NCBI RefSeq assembly: GCF_900155965.1
Contig: NZ_FTMG01000003.1
Span: 310,001 to 374,000, forward strand
Source: Mucilaginibacter lappiensis
GTDB lineage: Bacteria > Bacteroidota > Bacteroidia > Sphingobacteriales > Sphingobacteriaceae
Direction of reading: 5' to 3'
DNA: 64,000 bases
How positions within the stretch are numbered: the stretch's first letter is position 1; each line of letters opens with the position of its first letter. The notes beneath the pieces were generated by a model. It had not been told where the DNA came from. It ran no database searches and worked only from the letters and a program-made list of their open reading frames with translations. Below are positions 7,107 to 16,413 of this stretch, piece by piece. The position numbers were made by a program, and so were the translations under genes.

Positions 7107-9227
7107 ATGTCTGTCAGAACAACACCATTCAAACACGTAAGCTATCTGTGGGATGATGCCGAAGCCGCCAGGTTGGCGGGGGATGAAGTTGCCCTGTTAA
7201 TATATCGGTCGAACCTGTTAGGGGCCGATCTGCGACTTACCAATTACGGCGGGGGTAATACCTCCTGCAAGGTCATTTCAAAAGATCCGCTCACCGGTAG
7301 CGAGGTAGAGGTGATGTGGATCAAAGGCTCGGGTGGCGACATCGGCACACTCAAAAAAAGTGGACTGGCAGCATTGTACGTCGACCGCCTGCGCAGCCTT
7401 AAAAACGTTTACCGCGGAGTAGAACATGAGGATGAAATGGTAGAACTTTTTAACCATTGCATATATGACCTGGCTTCCAAAGCGCCATCTATTGATACCC
7501 CGCTGCATGGCTTTTTACCTTTTAAACATATCGATCACCTGCACCCCGATGCAGCCATCGCTATTGCAGCGGCTAAAGATGGCAAGAAAATAACCCAGGA
7601 GCTATTTAACGGCACTATTGGCTGGGTGGAGTGGAAAAAACCGGGCTTTGAGCTCGGCTTACAACTCAAACAATGCCTTGACGAAAATCCGGGAATCCGT
7701 GGTATTATGCTGGGGTCGCACGGGTTATTTACCTGGGGCGATACCGCTTATGAAAGCTACATGAACACGCTGGAAGTTATAGAACGCTGTGCCGAATACC
7801 TGGAAGAAAACTACGGTAAAAAAACCACGATATTTGGCGGACAAAAGATACAAAGTCTGGATGAGGCAAACCGTAAAAAGCAGACTGCAGCTATTGCACC
7901 TATCCTACGTGGTTTTTGTTCAAGCGAAAAACATATGATCGGTCATTTCACGGACGATGCCCGTGTATTGGAGTTTATCAACTCCCATGACCTTGCCCGT
8001 TTGGCTCCTTTAGGAACCAGTTGTCCGGATCATTTTTTGCGCACCAAGATCAGTCCACTGGTGTTGGATCTTCAACCCAACGAGGACTTGAGTGATGTAA
8101 AGGCATTACAGGCACGCCTGGCACCTGCATTTGCTGCCTATCGCCAAATGTATACCGACTATTACAATACCTGCAAGCATGATAACAGTCCGACTATCAG
8201 GGATACCAACCCCGTGATCATCCTTTACCCGGGTGTGGGTTTATTCTCGTTCTCTAAAGACAAACAAACCGCACGTGTAGCCGCCGAGTTTTATACCAAT
8301 GCCATCAACGTAATGAAAGGTGCCGAAGCTATTTCTGAATATACTTCATTACCGCGCCAGGAAGCTTTTGATATAGAATACTGGTTATTGGAAGAAGCGA
8401 AACTACAACGGATGCCGAAGCCAAAAGCCTTATCCGGCAAAATAGCCCTGATTACAGGCAGCGCCGGCGGTATTGGCAAAGCCATAGCCAAAAAGTTTGT
8501 AGACGAAGGCGCCGTGGTGATCCTCAACGATATCAACACCGAACGCATGGAAGCTGCTGCCGAAGAATTTAAAAAGCAATACGGTAAAGACTCCTACACT
8601 ACTACTGTGCTGAATGTGACCAAAAGCGAGCAGATCAATGCCGCTTTAGAAACTGCGGCCTTAGCTTTTGGCGGAGTTGATATTGTGGTGAACAACGCAG
8701 GCCTGTCCATATCCAAATCTATTGCCGACCATACCGAGCAAGACTGGGATCTATTATATGATGTGCTGGTGAAAGGTCAGTTTTTTATTACCCAGGCCGC
8801 TGTGGCCGTAATGAAAAAACAGGATATTGGCGGTGATGTTATCAATATAGTAAGTAAGAATGCCCTGGTAAGCGGTCCTAACAATGCGGGCTATGGCTCG
8901 GCGAAAGCCGCACAACTGCATCTGAGCAGGCTGAATGCTGCTGAACTGGGTACTGATGGGATACGCGTAAATGTGGTGAACCCTGATGCGGTGATCAGCG
9001 ACAGCAATATATGGGCCGGCGGATGGGCCGAAGGCAGGGCTAAAGCTTATGGTATTACTGTGGAAGAATTACCAGCTTACTATGCCAAACGTACCCTGTT
9101 AAACCAAATCATATTGCCAGCCGATATTGCCGATGCCTGCTTTGCCTTTACCGGCGGCCTGCTCAGCAAATCAACAGGCAATGTATTGAATGTCGATGGC
9201 GGTGTGGCGATGGCTTTTGTGAGGTAG
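7107..9227 (+). CDS. rhaD: Bifunctional rhamnulose-1-phosphate aldolase / lactaldehyde dehydrogenase
   Basis: Fusion enzyme of 706 residues. The N-terminal half (about 20-400) is a class II aldolase domain, with GGGNTSCK near residue 50 and the metal-binding HGF and GSHGLF regions; it splits L-rhamnulose-1-phosphate to dihydroxyacetone phosphate and L-lactaldehyde. The C-terminal half (about 430-706) is a short-chain dehydrogenase, with TGSAGGIG as the NAD-binding turn, NNAG, and the YGSAK catalytic Tyr-Lys pair; it oxidises L-lactaldehyde to L-lactate. This fused form is known from Bacteroidota, Bacillus and rhizobia and contrasts with the separate RhaD and FucO/AldA enzymes of E. coli. It sits between rhaT and the isomerase. 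Confidence 0.93.
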   Translation: MSVRTTPFKHVSYLWDDAEAARLAGDEVALLIYRSNLLGADLRLTNYGGGNTSCKVISKDPLTGSEVEVMWIKGSGGDIGTLKKSGLAALYVDRLRSLKNVYRGVEHEDEMVELFNHCIYDLASKAPSIDTPLHGFLPFKHIDHLHPDAAIAIAAAKDGKKITQELFNGTIGWVEWKKPGFELGLQLKQCLDENPGIRGIMLGSHGLFTWGDTAYESYMNTLEVIERCAEYLEENYGKKTTIFGGQKIQSLDEANRKKQTAAIAPILRGFCSSEKHMIGHFTDDARVLEFINSHDLARLAPLGTSCPDHFLRTKISPLVLDLQPNEDLSDVKALQARLAPAFAAYRQMYTDYYNTCKHDNSPTIRDTNPVIILYPGVGLFSFSKDKQTARVAAEFYTNAINVMKGAEAISEYTSLPRQEAFDIEYWLLEEAKLQRMPKPKALSGKIALITGSAGGIGKAIAKKFVDEGAVVILNDINTERMEAAAEEFKKQYGKDSYTTTVLNVTKSEQINAALETAALAFGGVDIVVNNAGLSISKSIADHTEQDWDLLYDVLVKGQFFITQAAVAVMKKQDIGGDVINIVSKNALVSGPNNAGYGSAKAAQLHLSRLNAAELGTDGIRVNVVNPDAVISDSNIWAGGWAEGRAKAYGITVEELPAYYAKRTLLNQIILPADIADACFAFTGGLLSKSTGNVLNVDGGVAMAFVR

Positions 9228-9239
9228 AGAGATAAAACC

Positions 9240-9332
9240 AACCATGTCATTGCGAGCGAAGCGTGGCAATCTCCTCACTTGTTTGTAAGCGAGGGAGGAG
9301 ATTGGTTCGTCGTTCCTCGCAATGACATGGTT
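9240..9332. repeat. Long REP-like palindrome inside the rhamnose operon
   Basis: Perfect 17-bp arms (AACCATGTCATTGCGAG at 9240-9256 and its complement at 9316-9332) enclose a second inverted repeat, CAATCTCCTC/GAGGAGATTG, giving a long hairpin of about 93 bp. The core GTCATTGCGAG...CTCGCAATGAC recurs in altered form at 23561-23586. It lies between rhaD and rhaI and could stabilise the upstream message or reduce downstream expression. It also creates a false in-frame extension of the rhaI reading frame. Confidence 0.75.
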
Positions 9333-9362
9333 CTAACAATACATTATTACAAACCAATAATC

Positions 9363-10637
9363 ATGCAATTAGAGAAGAGCATAATTGACGACGCCAACCA
9401 CAAACAACAAGCCGCGCACCAGCGAAGGTTTGATTTTGTGGCTGCCGATATAAAAGACTTGGATATCATCCTCAAAAAACTGGGCAATTTTCAGATAGCT
9501 ATACCGAGTTGGGCATTAGGTACCGGAGGTACACGCTTCGGTCGTTTCTCGGGCGGTGGTGAACCCCGCAGCCTGGAAGAAAAGATAGAAGACGTAGGTT
9601 TAATACATGCTTTAAACAAAAGCAGTAACTCCATATCCCTGCATATCCCCTGGGACATACCCGACAATGCAACTTCCGTCAAAGCGCTGGCCGCCCAGCT
9701 TGGTTTACATTTTGATGCCGTAAACTCCAATACTTTCCAGGATCAATCCTCCCAGCAACATAGTTATAAATACGGTTCCTTGCACCATGTAGATAAAGCA
9801 GTGCGCAAGCAAGCCGTTGAGCATAATATAGAGGTAATCAACTATGGTATCGAACTGCATTCTAAAGCTTTATCGCTTTGGCTGTCAGACGGATCAAACT
9901 TCCCGGGACAACTCAATATGCGCGGAGCGTTTGAACGTACCCTAAAGAGCCTACAGGAAATTTATGAGGCCCTGCCTGCCGACTGGAAGCTTTGGATAGA
10001 ATATAAACCATATGAGCCTAATTTTTACTCGACCACCATTGGCGATTGGGGACAATCATATCTTTTGGCATCCAAATTGGGCAATCAAGCGCAAACGCTG
10101 GTTGATCTGGGTCATCATTTACAAGGCGCCAATATCGAGCAAATTGTATCCCTTTTACTGATGGAAGGCAAACTGGCAGGTTTTCATTTCAATGACTCTA
10201 AATACGGTGATGACGACCTTACCGTGGGCAGCATAAACCCATACCAATTGTTCCTGATATTTAATGAATTGGTAGAAGGTATGGATGCGCGCGGCATGAA
10301 CCACGCTACCGGCATTGGCTGGATGATTGACGCTTCGCACAATATCAAAGATCCGGTGGAGGACCTGCTGCAATCTGTTGAAGCCATTAAAATAGCCTAT
10401 ACGCAGGCATTATTAGTTGATCAGCAAGCATTAAAACAGGCTCAGCAACAAAATGATGTGGTACTGGCCCAGGAAATTTTACAACATGCCTACCGCACGG
10501 ATGTACGCCCGCTGCTGGCCGAATCGCGCTTAAGGGCTGGTGGTGCGTTGCAACCACTTGACGTATACCGGCAACAAGCAGTACGTAAACAGCTGATCAA
10601 CGAACGTGGCGCGTTAGCCGTATCAACAGGTTTATAA
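9363..10637 (+). CDS. rhaI: L-rhamnose isomerase, RhaI type
   Basis: Metal-dependent TIM-barrel isomerase converting L-rhamnose to L-rhamnulose in the cytoplasm. It belongs to the Rhizobium/Pseudomonas stutzeri RhaI family, not the E. coli RhaA family. From the ATG ahead of QLEKSIIDDA it is 424 residues. The reading frame extends 84 bp upstream, but that part is REP-like palindrome and I reject it. Metal and substrate ligands are visible in the IEYKPYEP, DLGHHLQGAN and HFNDSKYGDDD segments. One base separates its stop from the ATG of the kinase, so translational coupling is likely. Confidence 0.92.
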   Translation: MQLEKSIIDDANHKQQAAHQRRFDFVAADIKDLDIILKKLGNFQIAIPSWALGTGGTRFGRFSGGGEPRSLEEKIEDVGLIHALNKSSNSISLHIPWDIPDNATSVKALAAQLGLHFDAVNSNTFQDQSSQQHSYKYGSLHHVDKAVRKQAVEHNIEVINYGIELHSKALSLWLSDGSNFPGQLNMRGAFERTLKSLQEIYEALPADWKLWIEYKPYEPNFYSTTIGDWGQSYLLASKLGNQAQTLVDLGHHLQGANIEQIVSLLLMEGKLAGFHFNDSKYGDDDLTVGSINPYQLFLIFNELVEGMDARGMNHATGIGWMIDASHNIKDPVEDLLQSVEAIKIAYTQALLVDQQALKQAQQQNDVVLAQEILQHAYRTDVRPLLAESRLRAGGALQPLDVYRQQAVRKQLINERGALAVSTGL

Positions 10638-10638
10638 T

Positions 10639-12033
10639 ATGGCGCCGATACCCGTTATAGCTGTTTTTGATGTGGGTAAAACCAATAAAAAGTTATTCCT
10701 TTTTGACGAGAACTATAAAATAGTTTTTGAAAGAACGGCCCGCTTTACCGAAACACATGACGAGGATGGAGATGCCTGCGAAAACCTGGACAGCCTACGG
10801 TTATCGGTATTTGATTCCTTGCGCGAGATATTCAAGCATAAAGAATTTGACCTCAAAGCAGTCAATTTCTCCACCTACGGAGCCAGTTTTGTATATGTTG
10901 ATGACAGCGGCAACCCGCTTACCCCTTTGTATAATTATCTTAAACCATATCCGCCTGAATTAGGCAGGCAGTTTTATGAGACCTACGGTGATGAAGTCCG
11001 GTTTGCGCGTGAAACCGCCTCACCTGTTTTAGGCAATCTGAACTCAGGCTTGCAGCTTTACCGGCTTAAATACCAACAGCCAGAGGTGTTTAAAAAGATA
11101 AAATACGCGCTGCATCTGCCGCAGTACATGAGCTACCTGCTCAGTGGCCAGATGATAACCGACCTCACCAGTATCGGCTGCCATACAGCCCTTTGGGATT
11201 TCAGCAAAAACAACTATCACAACTGGGTTGAAAAGGAAGGCATCCTGCCTAAAATGGCGCCCCTTAAACCTTCAGATGCGGCGCTTCCGGCGATATTTCC
11301 GGGGAGTACCTACAGCGTGGGTATCGGGCTGCATGATAGCTCCGCAGCACTTATCCCCTACCTGGTGAACTTCAATATGCCCTTTGTGCTGATATCAACC
11401 GGCACCTGGTCTATCAGCCTGAACCCTTTTAATCAAACACCACTTACTGAAGATGAACTGAAGCACGATTGTCTCAACTATCTGCAATACAAAGGCAGCC
11501 CGGTTAAAGCGTCGCGTTTATTTAGTGGTTACGATTATGAACAGCAGGTAAAACGCATCGCCATCCATTTTAACCAGGATGCGATCAGGTACCGCACTAT
11601 GACTTTTGAACCGGCTATTGTTACACAACTACAAACTCAAACAGCTTTACAGGTTCACCCCCAGGACGGCGAACTACAAAAATCAGTTTTTGAACAGCGC
11701 GATCTGCATGATTTTAAAACAGATATCGAAGCGTATCATCAGCTGATGATGGATATTATACAACAGCAAGCCATCTCAACCGGATATGTATTACAGGGCT
11801 GCAAAGTACAACGAATATTTGTAGATGGCGGCTTTAGTAAAAACACCGTATTTATGCACCTGCTGGCATTCGCCTTTCCAAATCAGGAAGTTTATGCCGC
11901 ATCCATGGCACAAGCCACAGCTGTAGGTACCGCGCTGGCCATCCACCAGGCCTGGAACACCAAACCATTGCCACATGACCTTATCGAATTGAAATATTAT
12001 TCGGGGGTGCAGAGTGACGCGACTTTAAAATAG
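10639..12033 (+). CDS. rhaK: FGGY-family L-rhamnulokinase
   Basis: Kinase phosphorylating L-rhamnulose to L-rhamnulose-1-phosphate, the substrate of the aldolase encoded upstream. 464 residues with FGGY features: FDVGKTNKK phosphate loop at the N-terminus, ISTGTWSISLNPF in the centre, and FVDGGFSKN in the C-terminal ATP domain. It resembles the rhizobial RhaK/L-fuculokinase-like branch rather than E. coli RhaB. The function is inferred from position as the last gene of the rhamnose operon. After its stop a long inverted repeat separates it from a convergent gene. Confidence 0.88.
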   Translation: MAPIPVIAVFDVGKTNKKLFLFDENYKIVFERTARFTETHDEDGDACENLDSLRLSVFDSLREIFKHKEFDLKAVNFSTYGASFVYVDDSGNPLTPLYNYLKPYPPELGRQFYETYGDEVRFARETASPVLGNLNSGLQLYRLKYQQPEVFKKIKYALHLPQYMSYLLSGQMITDLTSIGCHTALWDFSKNNYHNWVEKEGILPKMAPLKPSDAALPAIFPGSTYSVGIGLHDSSAALIPYLVNFNMPFVLISTGTWSISLNPFNQTPLTEDELKHDCLNYLQYKGSPVKASRLFSGYDYEQQVKRIAIHFNQDAIRYRTMTFEPAIVTQLQTQTALQVHPQDGELQKSVFEQRDLHDFKTDIEAYHQLMMDIIQQQAISTGYVLQGCKVQRIFVDGGFSKNTVFMHLLAFAFPNQEVYAASMAQATAVGTALAIHQAWNTKPLPHDLIELKYYSGVQSDATLK

Positions 12034-12038
12034 AGGAA

Positions 12039-12124
12039 ATTTTGTCATGCTGAACGGAGGGAAGCATCTTCTTCGCAATATCTATCGCACAATAGATTCT
12101 TCGCTGCGCTCAGAATGACAAATT
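12039..12124. repeat. Repetitive inverted repeat between convergent genes, possible terminator
   Basis: Imperfect arms based on TTTGTCATgCTGAaCG (left) and CGcTCAGaATGACAAA (right) surround an internal region containing TTCTTCGC and its near complement. The layout matches intergenic palindromes seen several times in this window. It lies between the stops of rhaK and a minus-strand hydrolase gene and may act as a two-way terminator. The right arm reaches the hydrolase stop codon. Confidence 0.55.
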
Positions 12125-12986
12125 AGTTTATCTGGTTCCTAATCAACTCCAAAACATCCTCTATCAGCCTGGGATCCTTGATGATCCTTTCATGGGTGGC
12201 ATCCGGATATTCCTTAAATCCAATAATGGGATGCCTATTTAAAAGCTCCTGCGTGTAAGGGAAAGGCGCCATTTTATCCTCCTGATCATAAGCAAGCCAA
12301 TGTTTTACCGCGATTTCGTCCTGATACATATCAGCCAGGTTAAAATAAGATGTAGGCACATTAAATATTTCATTAAAACGCTCAAAGAACCTATCCTGTG
12401 CAGCTTTCGGCACATCGGCACTGTTCATAGTAGTTATAAAGTTTTCCCTTAGTTTTACCATTGGCGTTATACTGATCAGTAACGAAGGTTTAATACCTGT
12501 TTGCTGAATAGCTATAATATTGGCCATTACACCCAGAGAATGACCAATCATTACATCAGGCGCGCCATAAGTTTTAATCACTGCTTCCGTTGACTTGGCA
12601 AACAGTATCAGGTTGGATAATTCACCTTCTGAACTGCCATTCCCCGGCGCATCAAAAGCAATAATCTGTAGATTATCAATAGTTCGGAGCGCGGTAATCA
12701 GGTCAATAAAATCGGCTCCTTTAGAACTCCAGCCATGGGTGATCAGCACTTTACGGTTACCGTTCCCCCATATAAAACCATTAAATTTTAATATGGATTG
12801 ACTAAAATGAGGGTCGTCAACCTCCAGTGTAAATGGCGCTGCCTCATCGATTAGTTGTTGCTGCTGTAACCTTAGCGGGAATTTAGGTGAATAACAGATC
12901 AACTGCCAAATCAGATCAGTTACATCTTCGTTATCACCATGTTGCAGTTCCTTTACCCGGGTAAAAATTTCTTTTATTTTCTTCAT
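12123..12986 (-). CDS. Alpha/beta hydrolase
   Basis: Cytoplasmic serine hydrolase of the alpha/beta fold, about 287 residues, with no signal peptide. ITHGWSSKGADF forms the oxyanion region, GHSLG is the nucleophile elbow with the catalytic serine, and the late ATHERI segment supplies the histidine. I start it at the ATG of KKIKEIF; the longer frame would need a TTG codon 21 bp upstream. The substrate is not evident. It is a single gene, convergent with rhaK. It could be an esterase, lipase or thioesterase-like enzyme. Confidence 0.82.
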   Translation of the reverse strand: MKKIKEIFTRVKELQHGDNEDVTDLIWQLICYSPKFPLRLQQQQLIDEAAPFTLEVDDPHFSQSILKFNGFIWGNGNRKVLITHGWSSKGADFIDLITALRTIDNLQIIAFDAPGNGSSEGELSNLILFAKSTEAVIKTYGAPDVMIGHSLGVMANIIAIQQTGIKPSLLISITPMVKLRENFITTMNSADVPKAAQDRFFERFNEIFNVPTSYFNLADMYQDEIAVKHWLAYDQEDKMAPFPYTQELLNRHPIIGFKEYPDATHERIIKDPRLIEDVLELIRNQIN

Positions 12987-13088
12987 AGGTACAGATTGGT
13001 ATCCCAAAGGTATAAACCGGCCGCAAAAAGTCGCCCTGTAAAAGGCGACTTTCTAAAAATATGACACCATTACGAAAATTAAAGAACT

Positions 13089-13940
13089 CTATTTTTTACC
13101 GCTTCCCAGCCATAGCAGCGTATTCAGGATCAGCTTGTTTTGAATATCGTTATCAAAGGTTTGTGATTGCTCCTTGTTGGTACCGCCATCATAATCAATA
13201 GCATTGTGCCCCATATTAAAGTAGACCATGCGGTAGTTTTTGTTTGTCCATACTACCGGGTAATAGCCGCTGTGCCATATTTCATACGGTTTTGGCCCTG
13301 TGCCCAGCGGAAAGCTGGTAGAATCGATAGACAGCAATATTTTAATATCCGGGTTGGTGCGGAGATCCTTTTCCCAGCGGTACCACTCATTTGGCGATGC
13401 TTTGAAGGTAACGGGTAAACCTTTAGTAACCGAATGTTTACTATCCTCTACCCGTAAAATAGCCGAGGTGGGGTGCCAGGTATTGCTTTTATATTGGCCC
13501 GATCCCAGGAACTCATTATGGTACCAGTCCCAGTTTTGAGGATAATCTGATGGCGTAAGCGCGAATGCAGAGAAGTGAAAACCCATCCAGCCGCCCCCCT
13601 TTTTCATATATTGCTCAAAGGCAGCCCTTTGTGCAGGGTCATCGGCACGGGTATCTAAAAATATCACTACCTGGTATTTGGCCAGAAACTCCGGATTCAT
13701 GTTGCTCCAGTTATTGGTAGAGTCATAGGCGAAATTGTACTTTTTGGCCATAGCCGGGAACCACCGGTTAGCCTCGTGCATAAAGCTGATATGCGCCTTA
13801 TCGTTACGACCTGTATAAAAGGCTATTACCTTAAATTTCGGCTTGGTGCCTTGCGCCTTGGCACTATACAAACTAAAACATACAGCACATGTAGCAATGG
13901 CCAGTGCTGCAATTTTCCGGAGATCTGTACGGCTGATCAT
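13089..13940 (-). CDS. Secreted ThuA-like domain protein
   Basis: ThuA-family protein (class I glutamine-amidotransferase-like fold), 283 residues with an N-terminal signal peptide ending near SLYSAKA. ThuA and ThuB act on 3-keto sugars in rhizobial trehalose use, and ThuA-like proteins in Bacteroidota often sit beside DUF1080 and haem-c sugar-oxidising proteins. The sequence shows the family features KVIAFYTG, GGGWMGFHFSA, and the late VVWTNKNYRMVYFNMGHNAIDYDGG. Two such neighbours lie 0.5 kb upstream on the same strand, so a shared role in 3-keto-glycoside metabolism is inferred. It has a separate promoter region. Confidence 0.85.
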   Translation of the reverse strand: MISRTDLRKIAALAIATCAVCFSLYSAKAQGTKPKFKVIAFYTGRNDKAHISFMHEANRWFPAMAKKYNFAYDSTNNWSNMNPEFLAKYQVVIFLDTRADDPAQRAAFEQYMKKGGGWMGFHFSAFALTPSDYPQNWDWYHNEFLGSGQYKSNTWHPTSAILRVEDSKHSVTKGLPVTFKASPNEWYRWEKDLRTNPDIKILLSIDSTSFPLGTGPKPYEIWHSGYYPVVWTNKNYRMVYFNMGHNAIDYDGGTNKEQSQTFDNDIQNKLILNTLLWLGSGKK

Positions 13941-14330
13941 GGTTTAAAAATTGGTTTTGGTTAGAGCCATAAAACTAAATGATTTTTATATACCGCGTGC
14001 ATCAAAACCGGACATGAGAGGTGATGTAGGGGCGGGAGGTAGAATCAAGAGATGAGAATCAAGACATAAGACCTTTACAATTTACTTTGGGGCATGCCCG
14101 GGTCTGATCTCCATCCCAAAAAACTTTTTAAACCTTAAATTTTAACACTTTTCTGCTCAAAACGGGCTAAAAACAGCTGAAAAATGATTGAAAAAAATCG
14201 ATTTTAACACTTTTTAACAAATTTCAACGCGGTTTTAGCATGTTTTTAAAACTTTAAAAAGTATTAATTTATTGGCTATCAAATAACTGCATACCAAACG
14301 GTCGGTTTTGGGGTGGTATTTTCCCTTAAC
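13941..14330. other. AT-rich intergenic region upstream of the ThuA-like gene
   Basis: No convincing ORF on either strand. The stretch is rich in A and T, with several TTTTAACA-like runs between 14140 and 14225, and presumably holds the ThuA promoter reading leftward. I could not identify a specific operator. Confidence 0.4.
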
Positions 14331-14377
14331 CAAACAGCCCGGTTCTCCTTTTTTGATCAGGAAAACCGGGCTGTTTG
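14331..14377. terminator. Strong hairpin downstream of the haem-c protein gene
   Basis: Arms CAAACAGCCCGGTTcTCCT and AGGAaAACCGGGCTGTTTG pair at 18 of 19 positions around a 9-nt loop. It sits 60 bp past the stop of the minus-strand gene at 14437. There is no clean T-run after the stem on that strand, so a canonical intrinsic terminator is not certain, but transcript-end or mRNA-stabilising function is likely. Confidence 0.6.
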
Positions 14378-14436
14378 TATATACAAATATACGCATTTAA
14401 GTCGGCAGTTTAAGCACGGAGTGCGGGACCAAACAT

Positions 14437-16407
14437 TTATTTAGCCAGCGATTTGATCCACAGGGCTATCTTGCGCGCATCTTCTTTAGGTACCTGTGGC
14501 ATCGGCGGCATCGGTGTGGAATAATCGGGCCAATGCTCGGGTTTAGGGTTATGGATCAGCTGTATCAATTCAGCCACACTGTATTTCCGTTTAGCTACAT
14601 CCATATATGCCGGGCCAACCTGCCTTTTTGTAGCATTATGGCACGATAGACAGGTGTTTTTCAGTAAAAGGGGCTGCACATCGGCATAGGTAGGAATAGC
14701 GTTTACCAATGTTCCGGATTTTACCGCTGCAGCTTTTTTAACGCCCCCCACTTTTTTAACACCTGCCGAAGCCGCTGTCTTAGCCGAGTTTACCGTACTC
14801 ACTTCACTCATGGAAAGCTTTTGCCCTTCGGGGATATTGTTCAAGGTGTAATAGGCGGTGGGATGCACCAGGTTAAAATAACTCTCCTTATCGCGGACGG
14901 CGGCAAGCGTAATGGTATGGATATAATACCTGCGTAAATTATTAACGATAAGCCTTGCTTTTAAGCCATCTTCAGATACCTTAACACCTGCTATCGGGCA
15001 TTTTTCGGTATTCACCGGCGGACTTCCATATACGCCATGATATTTATAAATAAAGCTTTCTATGGAGTAGGATGCAATGTCGGCCGCTACCTTTTTATCA
15101 ACCGGTTTGGTAAATTCTATTTCAAAACCATCGGGCATGGCTCTGATGGCACGCATCTCAAATGGTACCCGGTTATTCCATACCAAACGCTGCAAGCCCA
15201 TGGTGGCCTCTCCTGCCGATCCCCAGCCGCGGTTAGTTTCGCCGGCAGCCAATGAACCGTCGGGCAGCCAGGCCAGTCTTACTATGCCCGATTGAAAACC
15301 GCTTCGGAAAGCCCAGGCCGCGCCCTGGTATTCGCCGTTAACTTTTTCCAAAAAGATCCGGTCGATCATACTTTGCCCCTGGTCGCAGATGAGTAGTTGC
15401 CCCGAAAACGGGCCAAATGCACCTTCCGGTATCTTAACAATTTCGGAGTTGGAGATCCCTAAGATACCATGAGGTAACCAAACCGCAGGCAGTTGCAACT
15501 CCGGAAATTCTTTTTTAGCCTCAAACTCGGTTTTGAACTTTTCATTAACTACATCCTGCGGTTTTACAGGTTGTCCGTTTTTATCAACTTCAATTCGCGG
15601 ATTGTTTTTGGCGAAGAATTGATCGGGCGTCAATTTTAGCGGTGAATTAGGTAGGCCTGTCCAAACCAGACTGGAAGGGTGCCCCATGAAAGCCCCTTTT
15701 TTGATGGGCATAATACTGCCCGATCCAACCCAATCGCCTTGGTTATCGGCATACCAAAGTTCGCCATCGATCATACTGATACCACAGGGCGAACGAAATC
15801 CGGCCGCCCATGGTGTAACCGTACCATCCTCCTTAATATTTAAGGCCCAGCCACGCCATGGTACAAAACTTTTAGGGTGCCACCAATCGGGAGGGAAACC
15901 CAGGTTCAGGGTTACAAAAAATGAACCATCAGGAGCAATTTTAGGTCCGAAACTGTATTCGTGGTAATTGCCCGATAAGGGCCACGCATAAATAGTTTCA
16001 AAAACATCGGCCTTGCCATCCATATTGGTATCCACCAGTTTGGTCAATTCACCGCGTTGCACAACGTATAAAGCGCCATCTTTCCAGGCAGCACCCAACA
16101 CCTCATGCAAATCAGAAGCAAACTTGCGAAAAAAAGGATGCTGGCCAGTAGGATTTTCGACCATGAAAATATCCCCGCGACGCGTGGTTACCGCCAAAGT
16201 ACCATTAGGCAGGGTACACAAACCGCCAACCTCCAATATGGTACCTTCGGGCGCGGGCACTTTCATGATCTTAAAAAAATCATCCTCTTTAGGCGATTCG
16301 GCCTGGGCAAAGGTATTTTTGATATCGCTTAACAGCGCGATAATGACAAGCGTACATAAAAACGCGCTCCTTTTTATCATTTGTTTTAAAGTATTATCCA
16401 TGATCAA
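14437..16407 (-). CDS. Secreted PQQ/NHL-type propeller protein with C-terminal cytochrome c domain
   Basis: Periplasmic or cell-surface redox protein of 656 residues. A signal peptide covers about 1-35 (ending near TFAQA). A six-bladed quinoprotein or sorbosone-dehydrogenase-like propeller occupies about 40-420. A linker rich in Ala, Lys and Val (about 540-565) precedes a small cytochrome c domain with the haem motif CLSCH near residue 590 and a Met ligand candidate in PMPPMPQVP. Such proteins oxidise sugars or alcohols and pass electrons to the respiratory chain. The neighbouring DUF1080 gene (6-bp gap, same strand) and the ThuA-like gene suggest oxidation of glycosides to 3-keto sugars. Whether PQQ is bound cannot be told from sequence alone. 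Confidence 0.85.
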   Translation of the reverse strand: MIMDNTLKQMIKRSAFLCTLVIIALLSDIKNTFAQAESPKEDDFFKIMKVPAPEGTILEVGGLCTLPNGTLAVTTRRGDIFMVENPTGQHPFFRKFASDLHEVLGAAWKDGALYVVQRGELTKLVDTNMDGKADVFETIYAWPLSGNYHEYSFGPKIAPDGSFFVTLNLGFPPDWWHPKSFVPWRGWALNIKEDGTVTPWAAGFRSPCGISMIDGELWYADNQGDWVGSGSIMPIKKGAFMGHPSSLVWTGLPNSPLKLTPDQFFAKNNPRIEVDKNGQPVKPQDVVNEKFKTEFEAKKEFPELQLPAVWLPHGILGISNSEIVKIPEGAFGPFSGQLLICDQGQSMIDRIFLEKVNGEYQGAAWAFRSGFQSGIVRLAWLPDGSLAAGETNRGWGSAGEATMGLQRLVWNNRVPFEMRAIRAMPDGFEIEFTKPVDKKVAADIASYSIESFIYKYHGVYGSPPVNTEKCPIAGVKVSEDGLKARLIVNNLRRYYIHTITLAAVRDKESYFNLVHPTAYYTLNNIPEGQKLSMSEVSTVNSAKTAASAGVKKVGGVKKAAAVKSGTLVNAIPTYADVQPLLLKNTCLSCHNATKRQVGPAYMDVAKRKYSVAELIQLIHNPKPEHWPDYSTPMPPMPQVPKEDARKIALWIKSLAK

Positions 16408-16413
16408 GGCAGC

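Noticed and set aside
9279-9362. N-terminal extension of the rhamnose isomerase
   Set aside because: The extension translates the REP-like palindrome and is absent from the family; ATG at 9363 gives a normal protein.
13941-14436. Riboswitch or small RNA ahead of the ThuA-like gene
   Set aside because: Apart from one terminator-like hairpin, I saw no conserved riboswitch core or promoter-terminator pair.
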